Assembly: GCA_026119855.1 (NCBI GenBank) | Contig: JAOWBW010001592.1 | Location: forward strand, 62,001 to 126,000 | DNA from: Campanula takesimana | Lineage: Eukaryota; Streptophyta; Magnoliopsida; Asterales; Campanulaceae | Direction: 5' to 3' | DNA length: 64,000 bases | Part shown: one piece after another, positions 10,661 through 23,835 of the stretch | Position numbering within the stretch: position 1 is the stretch's first letter | Layout: each line of letters opens with the position of its first letter | Notes under the pieces: model-generated | Told to the model about the DNA's origin: nothing | The model's input: only the letters and a program-made list of their open reading frames with translations | The model's database searches: none | Position numbers and translations under genes: made by a program

Positions 10661-12178
10661 TTATTTGACCTGCAGGGACCATTCTGGTTTGATTCGCGGA
10701 AGTTTTTGCTTAACGGGTTTCACCTCGGGGTCCACGGGGATCCTGTGTTCCACGATCGAAGCATCCAACCCTGGCATATCCTTATAAGACCATGCAAACA
10801 TATCTACATATTCTTTGAGTAGCTCAACCAAAGCTTCCCTTTCGGCCCCTTTGAAGTATTCCCCAATCTGTGTCTCCTTTGGCTCATTTTCGGTTCCCAA
10901 ATTCACCTTAGTCAAAACCTCTTCGGCAGCTTGGGCACGGTTTTCCTCTTGATCAACAACCTGCTTTGATGACTGTTTAATGTTTGGATTGTTTAGTGCG
11001 TCTACATTATTATGTGATTCATTATTAACCATTTTCAGATTATTAGTTAATTTATCATCTAATAAGTTGGCAATGAGGGGATACTCGGAAAGATCTATCA
11101 TTTCATTCAATGCAAATGGGAATACAACGTTGGCTACAAGTTCATAATCCTCGGGCGTGAGGCCCTCGGAGGAGACAGACTCGAATTCAAAGACAAGAGA
11201 TTGGGGAGACTCAACTACATTGGACCCTATGACATTTGACTCTAGGGGACGAGGGACCAGTCCAAGTTTCGCGGTCATTTTTTCTTTGCTCGCCACCGGT
11301 CCAGAGAAGGTTACCCAATTTTTCAGAGGCATGTCCGTTGGCTTTGCAAGAGTGTGTGGGTCAAAGGTCGTAAGAGGTCCATCTTCAATCACGGCAATCA
11401 TTTCCTTTTCGAAGTCAATTAGGTCAGGTACAACCAAGTCTTCTCCGAACATTCTTTGCATTACCACACCGTTCCACTCATTGCCCATAGCATCCTTGGC
11501 GGCGCCCTTAGGAACTTCCTCCTCAAACTTGTATTCACCATTTTGTCCCCAGATGGATACCCTTTCCTTGCTAGCTCCCGTCACAGACAAGGTTTCAAAC
11601 TCTTTTACCATTTCGGGCACCCTCTTGAAGGTGTATTCGTGGCTGATAGTAGTATCAGTAGGATCTTTTATCTTCGGCGTATCCAGAAATGCCCTCCTCA
11701 CGGGGTTTGTCACCACCCCTCGGAACCTTTTGAGATCCTCTTGCAACTTATCCCAATTGGTCATCATCGGCTCTCTTGGCTCTGGGGGTTTGACTTGAAC
11801 TCCCCCCTTCACAAAGTAACGGCTCATATCAAAGGTATAAGGACGAAGGTTGGGGGTTTTAAACGGAGTCCCTTGAGCCCTGGCTTCGCTTTTCTTCCGA
11901 GCCACTTCCTTATCCATCCTGAGGTCTCCGGGGGTGGGTTTGTATCCCAAGCCATGAAGCGTGTTTTTCTCTTTGATCTCAACGATCTTGTGAGTCCCTT
12001 GGAGCTCCCTTCCTAGTCCGAGCCCCGGGAGGTAGCGCATCAGACGCATCATTCTCATCGCAGGAGGAATCTTATCCTTGGTGAGCGTGAGATCTACACA
12101 AAAAATGTGGGTTTTGGGTGGTACTTCTGTGAAGCCAGTCAAAGCCATGCCTCTTCCCTCATGCTTAATTTCTAACAC
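10661..12178 (-). pseudogene. Tat protease-RT linker region
   Basis: A 505-codon frame with a non-ATG apparent start links the protease to the reverse transcriptase. The last part (AWSYKDMPGLDASIVEHRIP, then VDPEVKPVKQKLPRIKPEW) is the conserved lead-in to gypsy reverse transcriptase. The first 400 residues are charged and low in recognisable motifs. Long linkers of this kind are seen in Tat/Ogre polyproteins. It is offset by a frameshift from the protease frame (overlap at 12172-12178) and ends at a stop. Confidence 0.8.
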
Positions 12179-12669
12179 AGGAATCCCATTGGTGTTGGTT
12201 CTTCTGTGGTCACACTGTCCCCATAAATAGTTGTCAAATTACCCCCTTGCACGTATTTCACACATTGATGGAGGGTGGAGGCGACCCCGTTGACTTTGTG
12301 GATCCACGGGCGTCCCAATAAGGCAGTGAAGGATATGGGGATGTCAATCACTTGGAAATCGGTCGGCATCATTTGTTTCCCAAACCAAAGGTTCAAAGTG
12401 GCCACCCCTAAGACTGAGCGGGCCGTGGAATCATAAGCCTTGACAGTGATCACGGAAGGCTTTAGGTCGGTGGTCTCAAGGCCAAGTAGGTCCATCATCT
12501 TGGCGGGGAGGACATTCATGGCGGAGCCGTTATCGACCAGAACCCGAGGGAGGCGGCGATCGTCCAATTGTATCGTGATGTAAAGGGCCTTGTTATGGCT
12601 AGCCCCAAACTTCGGCAAATCCAAATCTATGAATGTGATGATATTTCCATACTGAACACTTCCGATCAT
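12172..12669 (-). pseudogene. Tat aspartic protease
   Basis: The active-site segment VLVDNGSAMNVLP has the D-N-G-S form usual in Tat elements. The flap and second hydrophobic-hydrophobic-G motif are seen in FTALLGRPWIHKVNGV. It would process the Gag-Pol polyprotein. The frame starts with ATG directly after the TAA (12672-12670) that ends the gag frame, in the same reading frame. That stop may be a natural gag/pol boundary or a mutation. At its 3' end a frameshift leads into the linker. Confidence 0.85.
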
Positions 12670-15462
12670 TTATACGGCTTCCTCGGGGGTAGCTGTGGTG
12701 GGTACCATAGTGTGGGCCAAGCATTCCTCCAACTTGAGCTTATGAGGGTAGGAGGAAGTAAGGAGGGACCACAAAGATATGTTAGCTTGTGTCCTCTTAA
12801 GTTGGGCTAAGATGGGATCCTCTTCTCCGGAACCTGGGGGTTTCGCCTCGTCAACAAGAAGGGGAGGCGCTCGGTGTTCCGGTGGTGGAGGTTTTTTAGG
12901 GTTCTCCGTGTGCACTTGCCCTGATCGAGTTAATACACTCACTTCCAAAGGGTCATCGACTTTTATCATCTCATCTCCGATAGGCGGAGGGTTTTGGGTA
13001 CCATACGGCCATGCCTCCCTCCTTAACTCATTTACCGTGACCATTCGTTTTGGGGTGGATGTTGACCCACAAATTTCTCGTAGGGAGATAGGGTGGTGGT
13101 TCTGGCTCTTCCCGGCTCCCATAGTTTCACGGAGCTTTTCCAGGGTGAGCATGTAACAATAATTATCTGGGAACGCTGATCCGTCAAACAGCGGCGGTGG
13201 CGGAGATAGTGGTGGCAAAGCTAAGAAGTCATCCAAGGCTGGAAATTCCTCTTTTTCCAATTTCGGGGAGAAAACACAAGGAGCCATATTTGAGGATACT
13301 TCATCATCATCACTTTCACATAGGATCCGGAGCTCCTTGTGAGGTAGAGAACGAACGGCTTCTTTCATTTGGGTGAGATAGTCAATCATTTCTGGGATCT
13401 TTGCTACCTCGGACCCGTTTCGTTTAATTGTCCTCTTGCCCGTAGATGAACTACATGCCTCAATGATATGGAAGCAATCATCATGGGAAAGGCTATCCCC
13501 ATTCGAGCCTTGGCTTTCGCTGTCCAACGTACTCTTAATGGACTTTTCCATCTCCTCCATACATTGTTCAAACGTTAAATCATGTTCGGTGAGTGTTTTT
13601 ACGACCAATTCATCGGCATTTTGGTGGGGTACCCTTGCACTCATCACATTGGCGATCATAAAGTCGGATGGGCATCTCATATCTCCCTCTTGCACACATG
13701 CCCATAAGGCTTCCTTCCATTCTTCCCCAATCTGAGCCATTGGGACATTGAATTCCAAAAGGTTCACAGGTGTAGGCTCCTCGAACTCAATCATATTAAT
13801 GCCTTGGTTGTTGGGGAAAGGGTTATTAATCACGCTCGGGCCACGGGGGTGTTCAAGTTTTCCTTTGTCAATGAGGTCGAGGATGATGCGTTTTATCACG
13901 GAGCAATCATCGGTATTGTGGCCATGATAATTGTGGAAGGCGCATCTTTTGTTTTGGTCAAAGGGTTTCTCGGGATTCCTTGGCTGATAGTTGACCAAAG
14001 GTTTTACAAGGCCTTGCTTGACTAGCCCTTCGAACACCTTACTTATAGGCATTCCGAAATCCTCAAACCTTACATACTGACGCCTTTCTGCAGTCCCACC
14101 CTTTTGAGAGGCTTGCCTTGAGCTTCCTTCTTGGATGCTGTTAACCGTTCCCACGGTTTCTTTTCCTTTACCGGTGGTCGGAGGGCGGTACCTATAGGAG
14201 TTTCCGCTATTTTGGGCCGGAGACTTCTCATTAAGAGCCTTCTCAAATTTGGATCCTGCGGTTACCATGGCTCAGAGATTGGGGTAGAAGTGATGGCTGA
14301 TCAAAGCTCGCAGTTGGGGTTTCAAGCATGACTGAAATATATCCAACTGTTCATCCTCGGTGGGAGGATTGGAAATTTCTCCCAATTTGTAGTTCCATCT
14401 TTTGTAAAACTCACTGATCGGCTCTTCGGTCTTTTGCAGTGTGCTTTGCAAATCGGTGCGATTGGTTTCCTACTCCAAGTTAGAACGGTACTTGGTGAGG
14501 AATGCTTCCTTAATCCGGTCCCATGTGGTTCGAGACTCATCCTTTAAGTTGAAGAACCATTTGAGTGCATTTCCCCTTAAGGACAACTGAAAGTGATCAG
14601 CCATTTGCTGCACGGTGCAACCCTTCGCCCTCATCACTAAGGTGTAGGCGTTGAGGTGAGTCTGGGGACAGGCGGTCCCGTCAAATTTGTCAATTTCCGG
14701 CATTTTGAATCGATGAGGGAGGGGGACGACCTTATCGGGGTCCGTGACTCCCGAGGTGAACTTCTTCTCGTTCATTCCCTCGAACCTTTCCTCCATTTGT
14801 TTCAGCTTCTCAACTATCCATCCCACTTGAGGGTCCACATGGGGGTTGGAGATGACGGATCCCATGATTTGACTTGTCAATGGCATTGCGTTGGGAGGTG
14901 AAGTGGTGGAGGGAACTATCAGAGGAGGATTTGTAGGTGGCAAGTGGGTGTAGACATACCCTGGCGCCAGGTTGCTTGTTGGGATATATGGTGGGGTAGT
15001 TTTGGATGTTTGGGCCATCGGGTAGTAGAGTGGGTAAGGCACTTCTCTAGAGATGGTTGGCAGGGCCGGAGGCGGCAAGCCGGCAGTAGATGGGGCCAAG
15101 GGTGCTTGACTGTTTGGGACCGTGTCACATAGATTGAACCCCGGTGGGTACATGGAAGCGACACCCGGTGGGACAAGGGGAGCATAAGTGATGGGCACAT
15201 TTTGATGAGTGGCGGTTTGGGATGTGGGACGTGAGGTCCCCACATTTGGGTAAGTTTGAGGGGACGGGACCCGACTGTACCCTTGAGGCGGCACATTCTC
15301 AATTCCTTCTTCGTCAGTGATTTCCACAAAGCCTCCGTCATTTTCAAACACAATGGCTACCCCTTGCTGTCTCATGATCTCCGTAACCCTGTTCTGCATA
15401 TCCTCGAGGCGTTTTTTGTCATTCTCTTCCCGGGCCCTGGCGGCCTCTAAAGCCTGTATCAA
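12670..15462 (-). pseudogene. Tat gag (capsid region and zinc knuckle), with internal stops
   Basis: The first frame (15462-14470) has a coiled, charged N-terminus, a proline-rich middle and the capsid region (PEIDKFDGTACPQTHL, NALKWFFNLK, IKEAFLTKYRSNLE). A TAG at 14472-14470 and a TGA near 14276 interrupt an otherwise continuous frame. Both can be explained by C-to-T changes (CAG to TAG, CGA to TGA). The second part (14268-12670) contains the zinc-binding segment RCAFHNYHGHNTDDCSV and a proline-rich tail, ending at TAA 12672-12670. The true start is unresolved: the frame is open upstream to another TAG at 15528-15526 without an ATG. Confidence 0.85.
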
Positions 15463-17259
15463 CTCTTCCCTGCTAAGACCGTTCGGATCTGTGGCATTGT
15501 CACCCCCACTACTACTTCTGCCGGGCTAGTCATTTGGAAAAACCTCAATGAAGCTGTCGATGAACCGTCCGACTTGGCACTAGTCAGGCGATGACCCGGA
15601 ACTCTGACCCACTTTTTATGCGCTGCGGAGAAGGAGGTTTATTTCAGACTCAGGTATGGACTCGGGTCGGTGTTTAGGGGCAGACAGGCTTTAGGCTCAT
15701 GCAACATGAAAGTTTATTATTATTGATTAATTATGTTCACGTTTACTTAAAACAGATTTATTCCTAACTGGTTGGAAAAGATCGCTCTTCTTTTTCGCAA
15801 CTATTCTAAATCCTGGATCAGTGGAGGGCATCACTACGCCTATAGACCCCTCGTTTTTCACCTGTATTGCACGCTCCCAAGGACGGACTATCCCGGGCGA
15901 GGGTCCTATAGGGCACGCGGCTTCCACCGATCAAAAGAAGTTAACCTAGGGTCTAGTGCATCGTAAGGTTCCCAATATGAGGGTCATCCTAATCATGGTT
16001 AAGCCCCAGTCGGAATCGAGACTTTTCCCCGAAGGCTACACCGAAGGCTCCACCGACATTCCGTTATGACCTCATTTTGAATGAGGCGTCTCGATCCTTG
16101 ACCATGGGCTTAAGGATGATTAAAATAACTCGTTCATTAGGTCTTAACGACACAGTGTCTCCCTATCCTTAGTACATGGCCCTTGCTAATTGCGGTCGTC
16201 ACTAACACACGAGTTGGAGGCTGGTTAGGCCACGCTTGCATTTCATCAAGGAGTCACAACTCGGGCATTAATTTGGCCACAATTAGCTTTGAGCATGTAT
16301 CAAGGATGTGGTAACGTGAACTAGACCAAAAACCAACCATAGTCACGGTATTTGTGTGTCACGGACAAGTGTGGTTGACTCGGTTCGGAAGGGAAGGTGG
16401 GATGGACCCGTGCGCGCATCGAAGGGAACAAGAGCACCCAACGAGCTGCATCGTGGCATCCACCCCGGGTTTAAAGGGTATTTGGAACGTGCACGGTCAA
16501 GTGCGCATGGTGTGAAGTCATTCTATGCTCCTTTTTTGAGTAAAAAGAGAGATTTTCAATTCGTTTTCGATATCATGAGCATGGCATAAGCAAGATATGA
16601 ACAAGTATGAACAAGCATGGATTGAGCAATCTATACACAACAAATCAAGGAATATAAGCGAACAAAGACCAAAACTTGTACATGTACCAAGTTGTGCACA
16701 ACAAAGAATTTTGAATCAAACTTTTGCAAAAGAAATATTTTACATTGAAACCCTTTTGTATAAAGCAATTTGTGCACAACGAGAAGACTCAAGAAAACCC
16801 TTACAAAAGGGATTATGCACGACGAGGTTTTGGAAACCATTTTATTGACAAAAGATCATGCATAACCAAGTTTTATTACCTTTTAAAACCAAGTTTTGGC
16901 CAAAAGAATGAAGGTAATGTGCACAAGTAAGACTGTAAATTTGGAACCTGGACAAGTAGAAGCAGAGGGGCACCCAGAATGTTGTAGCCCTGCACCAAAC
17001 TGTTAATTGGCAACATTCTGGCCCCTACCCAAAGTAGGCGTACGGCTAAAGCAAGATGGTGCAGATTTTTCTCAGTTTCTCCAACTTCTGATCATCAAGC
17101 CCCAGTTTATTGTATTTCCAGAACGTATGTACTCAAAACAGTTCAAACAGAAACATCAAACACACACAAATATGCAAGAAGTCAATTAACGGGAACGGGA
17201 GTTTGACCCACACAAGAATGCCCCCGGACCTTCTAGAAAGAAGTCCGAAAGCACTCTAT
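15463..17259 (-). other. 5' leader of the Tat element
   Basis: About 1.8 kb between primer site and gag has no long ORF on the element's strand. It contains a degenerate copy of the palindromic motif (GGCGTACGGCT at 17037-17047), sharing its AAAGTAG flank with the LTR copy. Ogre elements can have an extra ORF here; none is visible. Confidence 0.7.
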
Positions 17260-17277
17260 TCCCCAGCGGAGTCGCCA
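17260..17277 (-). other. Primer-binding site of the Tat element
   Basis: The minus strand reads TGGCGACTCCGCTGGGGA, one base after the LTR end. This sequence is typical of Ogre/Tat elements and is usually assigned to a tRNA-Arg primer. It fixes the right LTR as the 5' LTR and the orientation as minus. Confidence 0.88.
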
Positions 17278-17278
17278 C

Positions 17279-18779
17279 TGTAAGGATCCCGCCCCGCACG
17301 CGGAAACGCGATGGTGTATGGGGCGAAACGCCAAACACGGGAACCGGTCAAATTTAACGGAGTCACCACATTTTGTTAATTTTAAACCCAACAAAATGAC
17401 AAAGGTTTGAGTTCAAAGGTTCGGAGGTCAGGTTACAACTTGGGAGGAGTTTTTACGTCCTCTCAAGTTGCCTCGAACAAAGCCGAGTCTCCCTAAGTTA
17501 GTTAAAATGTGCATAAGTGTGTGTGTGTATTTAACGGAAAAAATTCTGTTGTTGATTTTATTTGAGAAACTCGGCTGAAAAAGGGGCCTTGAGTGATAAG
17601 ATAAGGGTCAGAGGGCAAAACAGGCAATTTTGCCCTCCTACCTAAAGTAGTCGTACGGCTGGAGGAGGTAATTCTGGGGTTTTTACAGTTTGCTCAAGAA
17701 CAGTCCAGTTCAGAACAGAAACAGGGCATTCTGTCTGAAGCTGGACAAACTGTTTTTTATCCCAGTTTGCAAGAAATCATTTTACAAGTTTTATAACATC
17801 ATTCCTATGCTAAATGATCATCACTTGGTCCCCCAAAACAAGTATTTGGGTGTGATCATGAGCAATCATTGGAGAAAATCAAGAAAGTTGATGAATGTCC
17901 CCTTTGGACCAAAGTTGGTCATTTGGTGAATAAATATTGGAACTTTATCACCAAGATGACATTTTATGACTTAAAATCCTTCCAAGAGTCAAAATAACAC
18001 ATAAAGATTGAATATTTATGACCCAAAAGTGGGATTTTGAGGCTAAACCAAAGAGGAAAATGATGAACACTAAGGTTCCATCACCCTCATGATTATCATG
18101 GCCAAACAAGCATAACATTTAAATGAATAATGAATGTAAATGACAATCAACAAGTCTATGAGTGTCTAGGTTTAGAACCTCTTCCATACAAGGTATGGAG
18201 GGCACCTTTGAACTTCTCATAGCTTGGACAAGATAGTAATGTAATAGATAGGTATATAGTGCTTGATAATGGACAAGTCTTACAAGAAATAAAAGGTGCT
18301 TGAAATGGACAAGTCTTTGCATGAATGAAGAGTAAATACATGTATAACCAAGATATAAGAAAGAAAATAGGAGTAAGATGAAGAGAAAGGAGGGGGGAGG
18401 TGGCTTTACCTATGATGGTTATGGCCAATCTTCCTTTCTTCTCTCCTTTTTTGGTTTGTGATCACTCTCACTCTTACTCTGTGGTAATTCCAGCAGAGTG
18501 ACCTCCCTAATGTGTATTTCTCCCCCCCTGAAATGATCAGCAAGGGGTTCTATTTATAGGGACTGAGGTTGCCCAAACCAGCCGTACGGCTAGGCCCCTC
18601 TAGTCCCCAAAGCATCTGTACGGCTCAGCCTGACGAGCTTCTGGATTTTTCCAATTTTATACCAGAGTAGTCCTGGAATTTATAGCTTATCCTAGGGAGG
18701 TCCTGGCCTATTAGCTTATCCCTGAAACGGTGCTAAGGCTACCTCTAAGATAGGTCGGTTTCAGATTGGGGTACTTACA
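17279..18779 (-). repeat. 5' LTR of the Tat element
   Basis: It matches 2442-3937 with about 22 differences including small indels, and ends TACTTACA on the + strand. The TATA box is at 18558-18551 on the minus strand. The motif pair upstream of it is CCGTACGG at 18582-18589 and the decayed CTGTACGG at 18616-18623, again 34 bp apart. Directly outside is the CGACC target duplication. Confidence 0.95.
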
Positions 18780-20022
18780 CGACCGCACAGAAAACCTTGG
18801 GCGGCCGCACAAGTTTGGGCGACCGTACAGTTTTTCTTGGGCGGCCGCACAGTTGTCAGGATTCTGGTTTTTGATTTTTGGTCAGAGTCAGAATCTGGAA
18901 TTTTGATGGGGTCCGACAAGCCAGTGACAAGACCAGGCCAGACCTGCTGGTCTAGAGTGGGTTTTGGGCAGTTTGTTTGGGTGTGGATCTTGGGGTTTGA
19001 TTTTCCTATTTGTTTTAGTCTTGTGATTCTAAGATTGGTTCAAGGTTTGGATGGCTAATCTACGTTCATCGAGATTGTGTTTCCCAAACTTGATCGCAAT
19101 CAAAGTTTCAAAGATAAAACGAAGTTAGAATTATGAAGAGTTCATAATTGCTAAAACTGAGAAACAAAGTTCTTGATTCAAAGATTGGAGATCCATGTGG
19201 AATTGTGGATGCAGTTGGCCTACGTTCATCGAGACCATCTATTGCTTAGTTTCGGCCACATGGACTACTTTCTTGGTTTCTTGAATTAGTGCAGAATTGT
19301 GGATGCCTTATGGCTTTGTTTCGGCCGCACTTCTTGTTGTCTTGATTTGGAGATAATAACCAAAGTTGAAATAGTCTCAACCTCATAATAATAGAGAAAC
19401 TAAAGACACATAAATATTATGCTTAAATTAATGGAGATTAATTTAGTGGCTAAACTTGATGCGTAACATATTTATATTATGTGCTCATAAATGTGTTGTA
19501 TGCTATATGTGATGAACCTTCAAAGAAAGTTTTAAGTCCTTCTGCCATGCCATGATTAAAACACTTGTTTATACATGGGTAATTTTGTGTGGGCTCGCCA
19601 AAGCGAGGTGCATTGATTTTATTCATGTATGAGCAAGATGAGTGAATAAGAGTTTCCTATGCGTTTAAAATGGTTGGACTTAATTAAGGGTCAAAACAGT
19701 TTTGGGCTTAAGGCAAAGATGAGATTTAACATGCTTTTTGAAATTGGATTTCTTAAAGAATCTCATGAAAAGAACTGAGAGTCATATGAGATATGATTGA
19801 CAAGAGTTGTCTACCTAATTAATTTGATTTTGAGCGGTGCGCCAAAGCGTACTTAAAATTAAATTAAAGCGGGATCTTAACCCATTTAAATTATACTATA
19901 CATTGGATGTATAAATAAGGTTGTATAATTTAGTGGGAGTATTTTTGGAAAAATACATTGTTTATTTTTTTAATAAAAATTGATACTTATTAAATTTTGG
20001 AAATTTTGCATAATTGTAGATA
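18780..20022 (+). other. copia-A leader continued, with a GCG-NN-CGC cluster at its start
   Basis: This resumes the copia-A leader after the Tat insertion. GCGGCCGC at 18801-18808, GCGACCGT at 18819-18826 and GCGGCCGC at 18841-18848 follow a first site, GCGACCGC, that the Tat element split (GCGACC at 2436-2441, rest after 18784). Restored spacing is 22-18-22, identical to the cluster in the copia-A 3' LTR. The rest is AT-rich, non-coding, and aligns with the copia-B leader at 54314-55500. Confidence 0.8.
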
Positions 20023-23000
20023 ATGACAAACAACACTCAATCAATTTTGTTGCGATCGATCCTTGAGAAGGATAAGCTCCAAGAGAATGCTACGAACTTT
20101 ATGGATTGGATCCGTAGCCTAAGAATTGTTCTAAGGCAAGAAGATAAGTTGTACATTCTCGATGGGCCACTTCCTGCTGAACCAGAACCTACTGCCCCTA
20201 GGGCAGAAAGAGACAATTACAAGAAACATCGTAATGATTCTAGAGATGTAAGTTGTCTCATGCTTGCTACTATGTGCTCAAAACTCCAATAAAGTTTGGA
20301 ACATTTGGAAGCCTATGAGATAGGCGTGGAGTTAAGAGCCATGTTTCAAGAGCAAGCTAGGCAAGAGAGGTATAAGACCATTGTTGCATTCACTTCTTGC
20401 AAAATGAATGAAGGGCAACAAGTGAGTCCTCACATGCTTAAAATAAAAGGTTATGTAGAGCATCTTGAGAAACTTGGCTATCCAATCCCATTGGAGCTAG
20501 CCACGGATCTCATTCTTAATTCATTGCCTAAAAGTTATAATCAGTTTGTGATGAATTATAACATGCATGGAATGGATAAGAATCTCTCCGAGTTGCATGG
20601 TATGCTTAAAACTGCGGAGATGAAGATTGTGGAGAAAGGTTCTCCTGTGCTCTTAGTTCAAGATGGGAAGAAGGCTAGTGCCAAAGGAAAGGGTAAGAAA
20701 GTTGTCAAACCCAAGATAAGCAAGGCAAAGGTTGCCAAGGCTTTTGAGGCAAAACCTGATTCACAAAAGGATGCAATCTGTTTCCATTGCCAAGATATTG
20801 GTCATTGGAAACGTAATTGCAAGGCTTTTAAGGAAGAGCAAAAGAAGAAGAAGAGCAGTAGGACTGCTTCGACTTCAGGTATCTATATGATAGATATTCT
20901 CCTTTCTACCACTGATTCTTGGGTATTGGATACCGGATGTGGTTCTCACATTTGTCTAAATGTGAAGGGACTAAAGAATAGGAGACGGCTTAAAGAGGGT
21001 GAAGTGGACCTACGAGTGGGAAATGGAGCAAGAGTTGCTGCATTAGCCGTAGGAACTTATGAAGTCACTTTACCTTCTGGTTTAATACTTTATATCTTGG
21101 ATGTCAAGAATGAAAATAATGAAAATGTCTATCATATAAATAAGAAATCTAAACCTAATGATGTAAATCATTCTTATTTGTGGCATTGCTGTCTTGGTCA
21201 TATCAATGAGAAGCGTATCTCAAAACTCCATGGGGACGGTCTCTTAGGTTCATGTGACCTTGGGTCATATGACACTTGTGAGTCGTGTCTTCTTGGAAAA
21301 ATGACTAAGACACCTTTTACCAAGCTAGGTGAAAGGGCAAGCGACTTATTGGGGTTGATACATTCCGATGTATGCGGACCATTAAGTAGCAATGCTAGGG
21401 GAGGATTTCAATACTTCATAACCTTCACAGATGATTATAATAGATTTGGGTATGTTTACCTAATGAAACATAAAAGTGAAGCATTTGAGATATTTAGAAT
21501 ATTTCAAAATGAAGTAGAAAAACAACTTGGCAAAAGTATTAAGGCACTTCGATCAGATCGAGGTGGAGAATACTTGAGTCATGAATTTGATGATCATCTA
21601 AAGAATTGTGGAATAGTTTCACAATTGACTCCACCCAGAATACCACAATGGAATGGTGTGTCCGAGATGAGAAATCGGACTTTGTTAGACATGGTTCGAT
21701 CAATGATGAGTCAAGTTGATCTTCCAATATCCTTTTGGGGTTACACTCTAGAAACCGCTGCTTTCACACTATATCGCGTTCCAACTAAATCGGTTCAAAA
21801 GACTCCATATGAAATGTGGAGCAGAAAGAAGCCTTGTCTGTCTTTCATGAAGATTTGGGGTTGTGAAGCTTTTGTCAAAAGACTTGTCTCAGACAAACTT
21901 GCACACAAATCTGATAAATGTATTTTCGTGGGATATCCTAAGGAAACTAAAGGATATTACTTTTACAACCAAACGGACAACAAAGTGTTTGTTGCCCGAA
22001 CTGGTATCTTTCTAGAGAAAGAGTTTCTCTCCAAAGAAATCAGTGGGAGTTAAATAAATCTTGAAGAAATTCGAGACCTAAAAATTGACATCGAACCGAT
22101 AGTGGAACAAGAACAAGAACCACAAGGAGTTGTGGAACCTGTTCAAAATACACAAGTAACTCGCAGATCTAGTAGGTTACGATCCAAGCCCGAGAGATAT
22201 GGATTTCTCGTAACGGGTAGTAATGAGGTGGAAATCATTGAGAATGATGAACCGACAACCTACCAAGAAGCGATGTCTTCTCCTGATTCGGACAAGTGGC
22301 TTGGAGCCATGGAATCCGAATTGCAATCCATGCAAGACAATCAAGTTTGGAACTTGATTGATGCGCCCGAAGGTGTAAAAACCATAGGATGCAAATGGGT
22401 CTTCAAGAAGAAGACTGACATGGATGGGAAGGTGCATACTTACAAAGCTAGACTTGTAGCGAAAGGTTATAGGCAAGTTCATGGTATTGACTATGATGAA
22501 ACCTTTTCATCCGTAGCAATGATCAAGTCTATAAGAATTTTGCTTGCCATTGCCGCATATCATGACTATGAAATACGGCAAATGGATGTCAAAACCGCTT
22601 TCCTAAATGGAAAACTACAAGAGGATGTGTATATGACACAACCAGAAGGTTTTGAACAGAATTCTAAGGTATGCAATTGCAGAAATCCATTTATGGATTG
22701 AAGCAAGCTTCTATGAGTTGGAATCTTCGTTTTGATGAATCGGTCAAAGATTTTGGTTTCATCAAGAATGAAGATGAGCCTTGTGTATACAAGAAGATTA
22801 GTGGGAGCATAGTGCTATTCCTGATTTTATATATGGATGACATATTACTCATTGGAAACGACATTCCTACACTTCAGTCCGTAAAGACTTGGTTGGGAAA
22901 GTGTTTCGCAATGAAAGATATGGGTGAAGCCACATATATACTTGGCATTTAGATCTATAGAGATAAATCAAGGAAGCTACTTGGTTTAAGCCAAAGTATA

Positions 23001-23815
23001 TACATTGACAAGGTCATTAGAAGATTCCGTATGGAAAATTCTAAGAGAGGAACCTTGCCAATGCTACATGGAGTTTCTCTAAGCAAGAATCAATGTCCTA
23101 AGACAAAATATGAGCATGAGAAAATGAATGATGTTCTATATGCTTCGGCAATTGGGTCCATCATGTATGCCATGATTTGTACTAGGCCGGATGTATCTTA
23201 TGCTTTGAGCATGACAAGTAGATACCAATCCGACCCCGGAGAGAATCACTGGGTAGCTGTAAAAACGATTCTTAAGTACTTAAGAAGGACTAAAGACTCG
23301 TTTTTGGTCTATGAAGGAATGGAAGATGATCTCGTTGTAAATGCTTACACGGATGCAAGCTTCCAAACCGACAGAGATGACAGTCGGTCGCAATCGGGTT
23401 TTGTGTTTATGTTAATGGTGGAGCTGTAAGCTGGAAGAGTTCCAAGCAGAGTACAACCGCTGATTCTGCAACGGAAGCTGAGTATATTGCTGCATCGGAT
23501 GCTGCAAAGGGAGCTGTTTGGATTAAGAAGTTCATCACTGAACTTGAAGTGGTTCCTAGCATTGCTAATCCAATAGACCTTTATTGTGATAATAATGGTG
23601 CTATTGCTCAAGCAAAGGAACCAAGGGCACATAAAAAATCCAAACACATACTTAGGCGTTACCATGTCATTCGAGAAATCATTGACAGAGGTGATGTGAA
23701 TATATGCAAAGTACCTACTGATGACAATGTCGCGGACCCGCTAACAAAGGGACTTCCGCAAGCTAAACATGAAGGTCATGCTAGGTTCATGGGTATTAGA
23801 TACATGGGAGATTAG
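20023..23815 (+). pseudogene. copia-A gag-pol polyprotein, broken
   Basis: Gag begins at ATG 20023. The zinc knuckle CFHCQDIGHWKRNC is intact near 20800. The protease site LDTGCGSH, integrase (HCCLGHINEKR finger; SDVCGP, FTDDYNRFG and NGVSEMRNRT core), reverse transcriptase (CKWVFKKKTD, MDVKTAFLNG) and RNase H (VNAYTDASFQ) follow. Damage: TAA at 20290-20292 in gag, an in-frame loss of about 165 bp near 21090 compared with copia-B, TAA at 22051-22053, a frameshift near 22675, TAG at 22950-22952 and a frameshift near 23410. The YVDD-equivalent reads YMDD. The element cannot make a full polyprotein. Confidence 0.93.
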
Positions 23816-23824
23816 GCCTAGGGC

Positions 23825-23835
23825 AAGTGGGAGAT
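23825..23835 (+). other. Polypurine tract of copia-A
   Basis: AAGTGGGAGAT directly precedes the 3' LTR start TGTTGG. The same tract occurs on the minus strand beside the copia-B 3' LTR (50343-50359). Confidence 0.85.

Larger units (their letters stand above)
2442..18779 (-). mobile_element. Complete Tat/Ogre-type Ty3/gypsy retrotransposon, 16.3 kb, minus strand
   Basis: Two near-identical 1.5 kb LTRs (2442-3937 and 17279-18779) bound the element. The target duplication is perfect: CGACC at 2437-2441 and 18780-18784. Element order on the minus strand is: 5' LTR, primer site, leader, gag, protease, a long linker, reverse transcriptase and RNase H, a second RNase H, integrase, an antisense ORF, tandem repeats, 3' LTR. 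A second RNase H, an antisense extra ORF and 3' tandem repeats are known hallmarks of the Tat lineage. About 22 differences between the LTRs (roughly 1.5 percent, counted by eye) indicate a fairly recent insertion, although gag-pol carries many stops and frameshifts. Confidence 0.95.

Noticed and set aside
9060..14331. Many + strand ORFs opposite Tat pol, up to 213 residues
   Set aside because: Shadow frames of gag-pol; no domain and no independent start context.
15463..17259. Ogre-type ORF1 upstream of gag
   Set aside because: Only short ORFs are present, none over about 80 residues on the element's strand.
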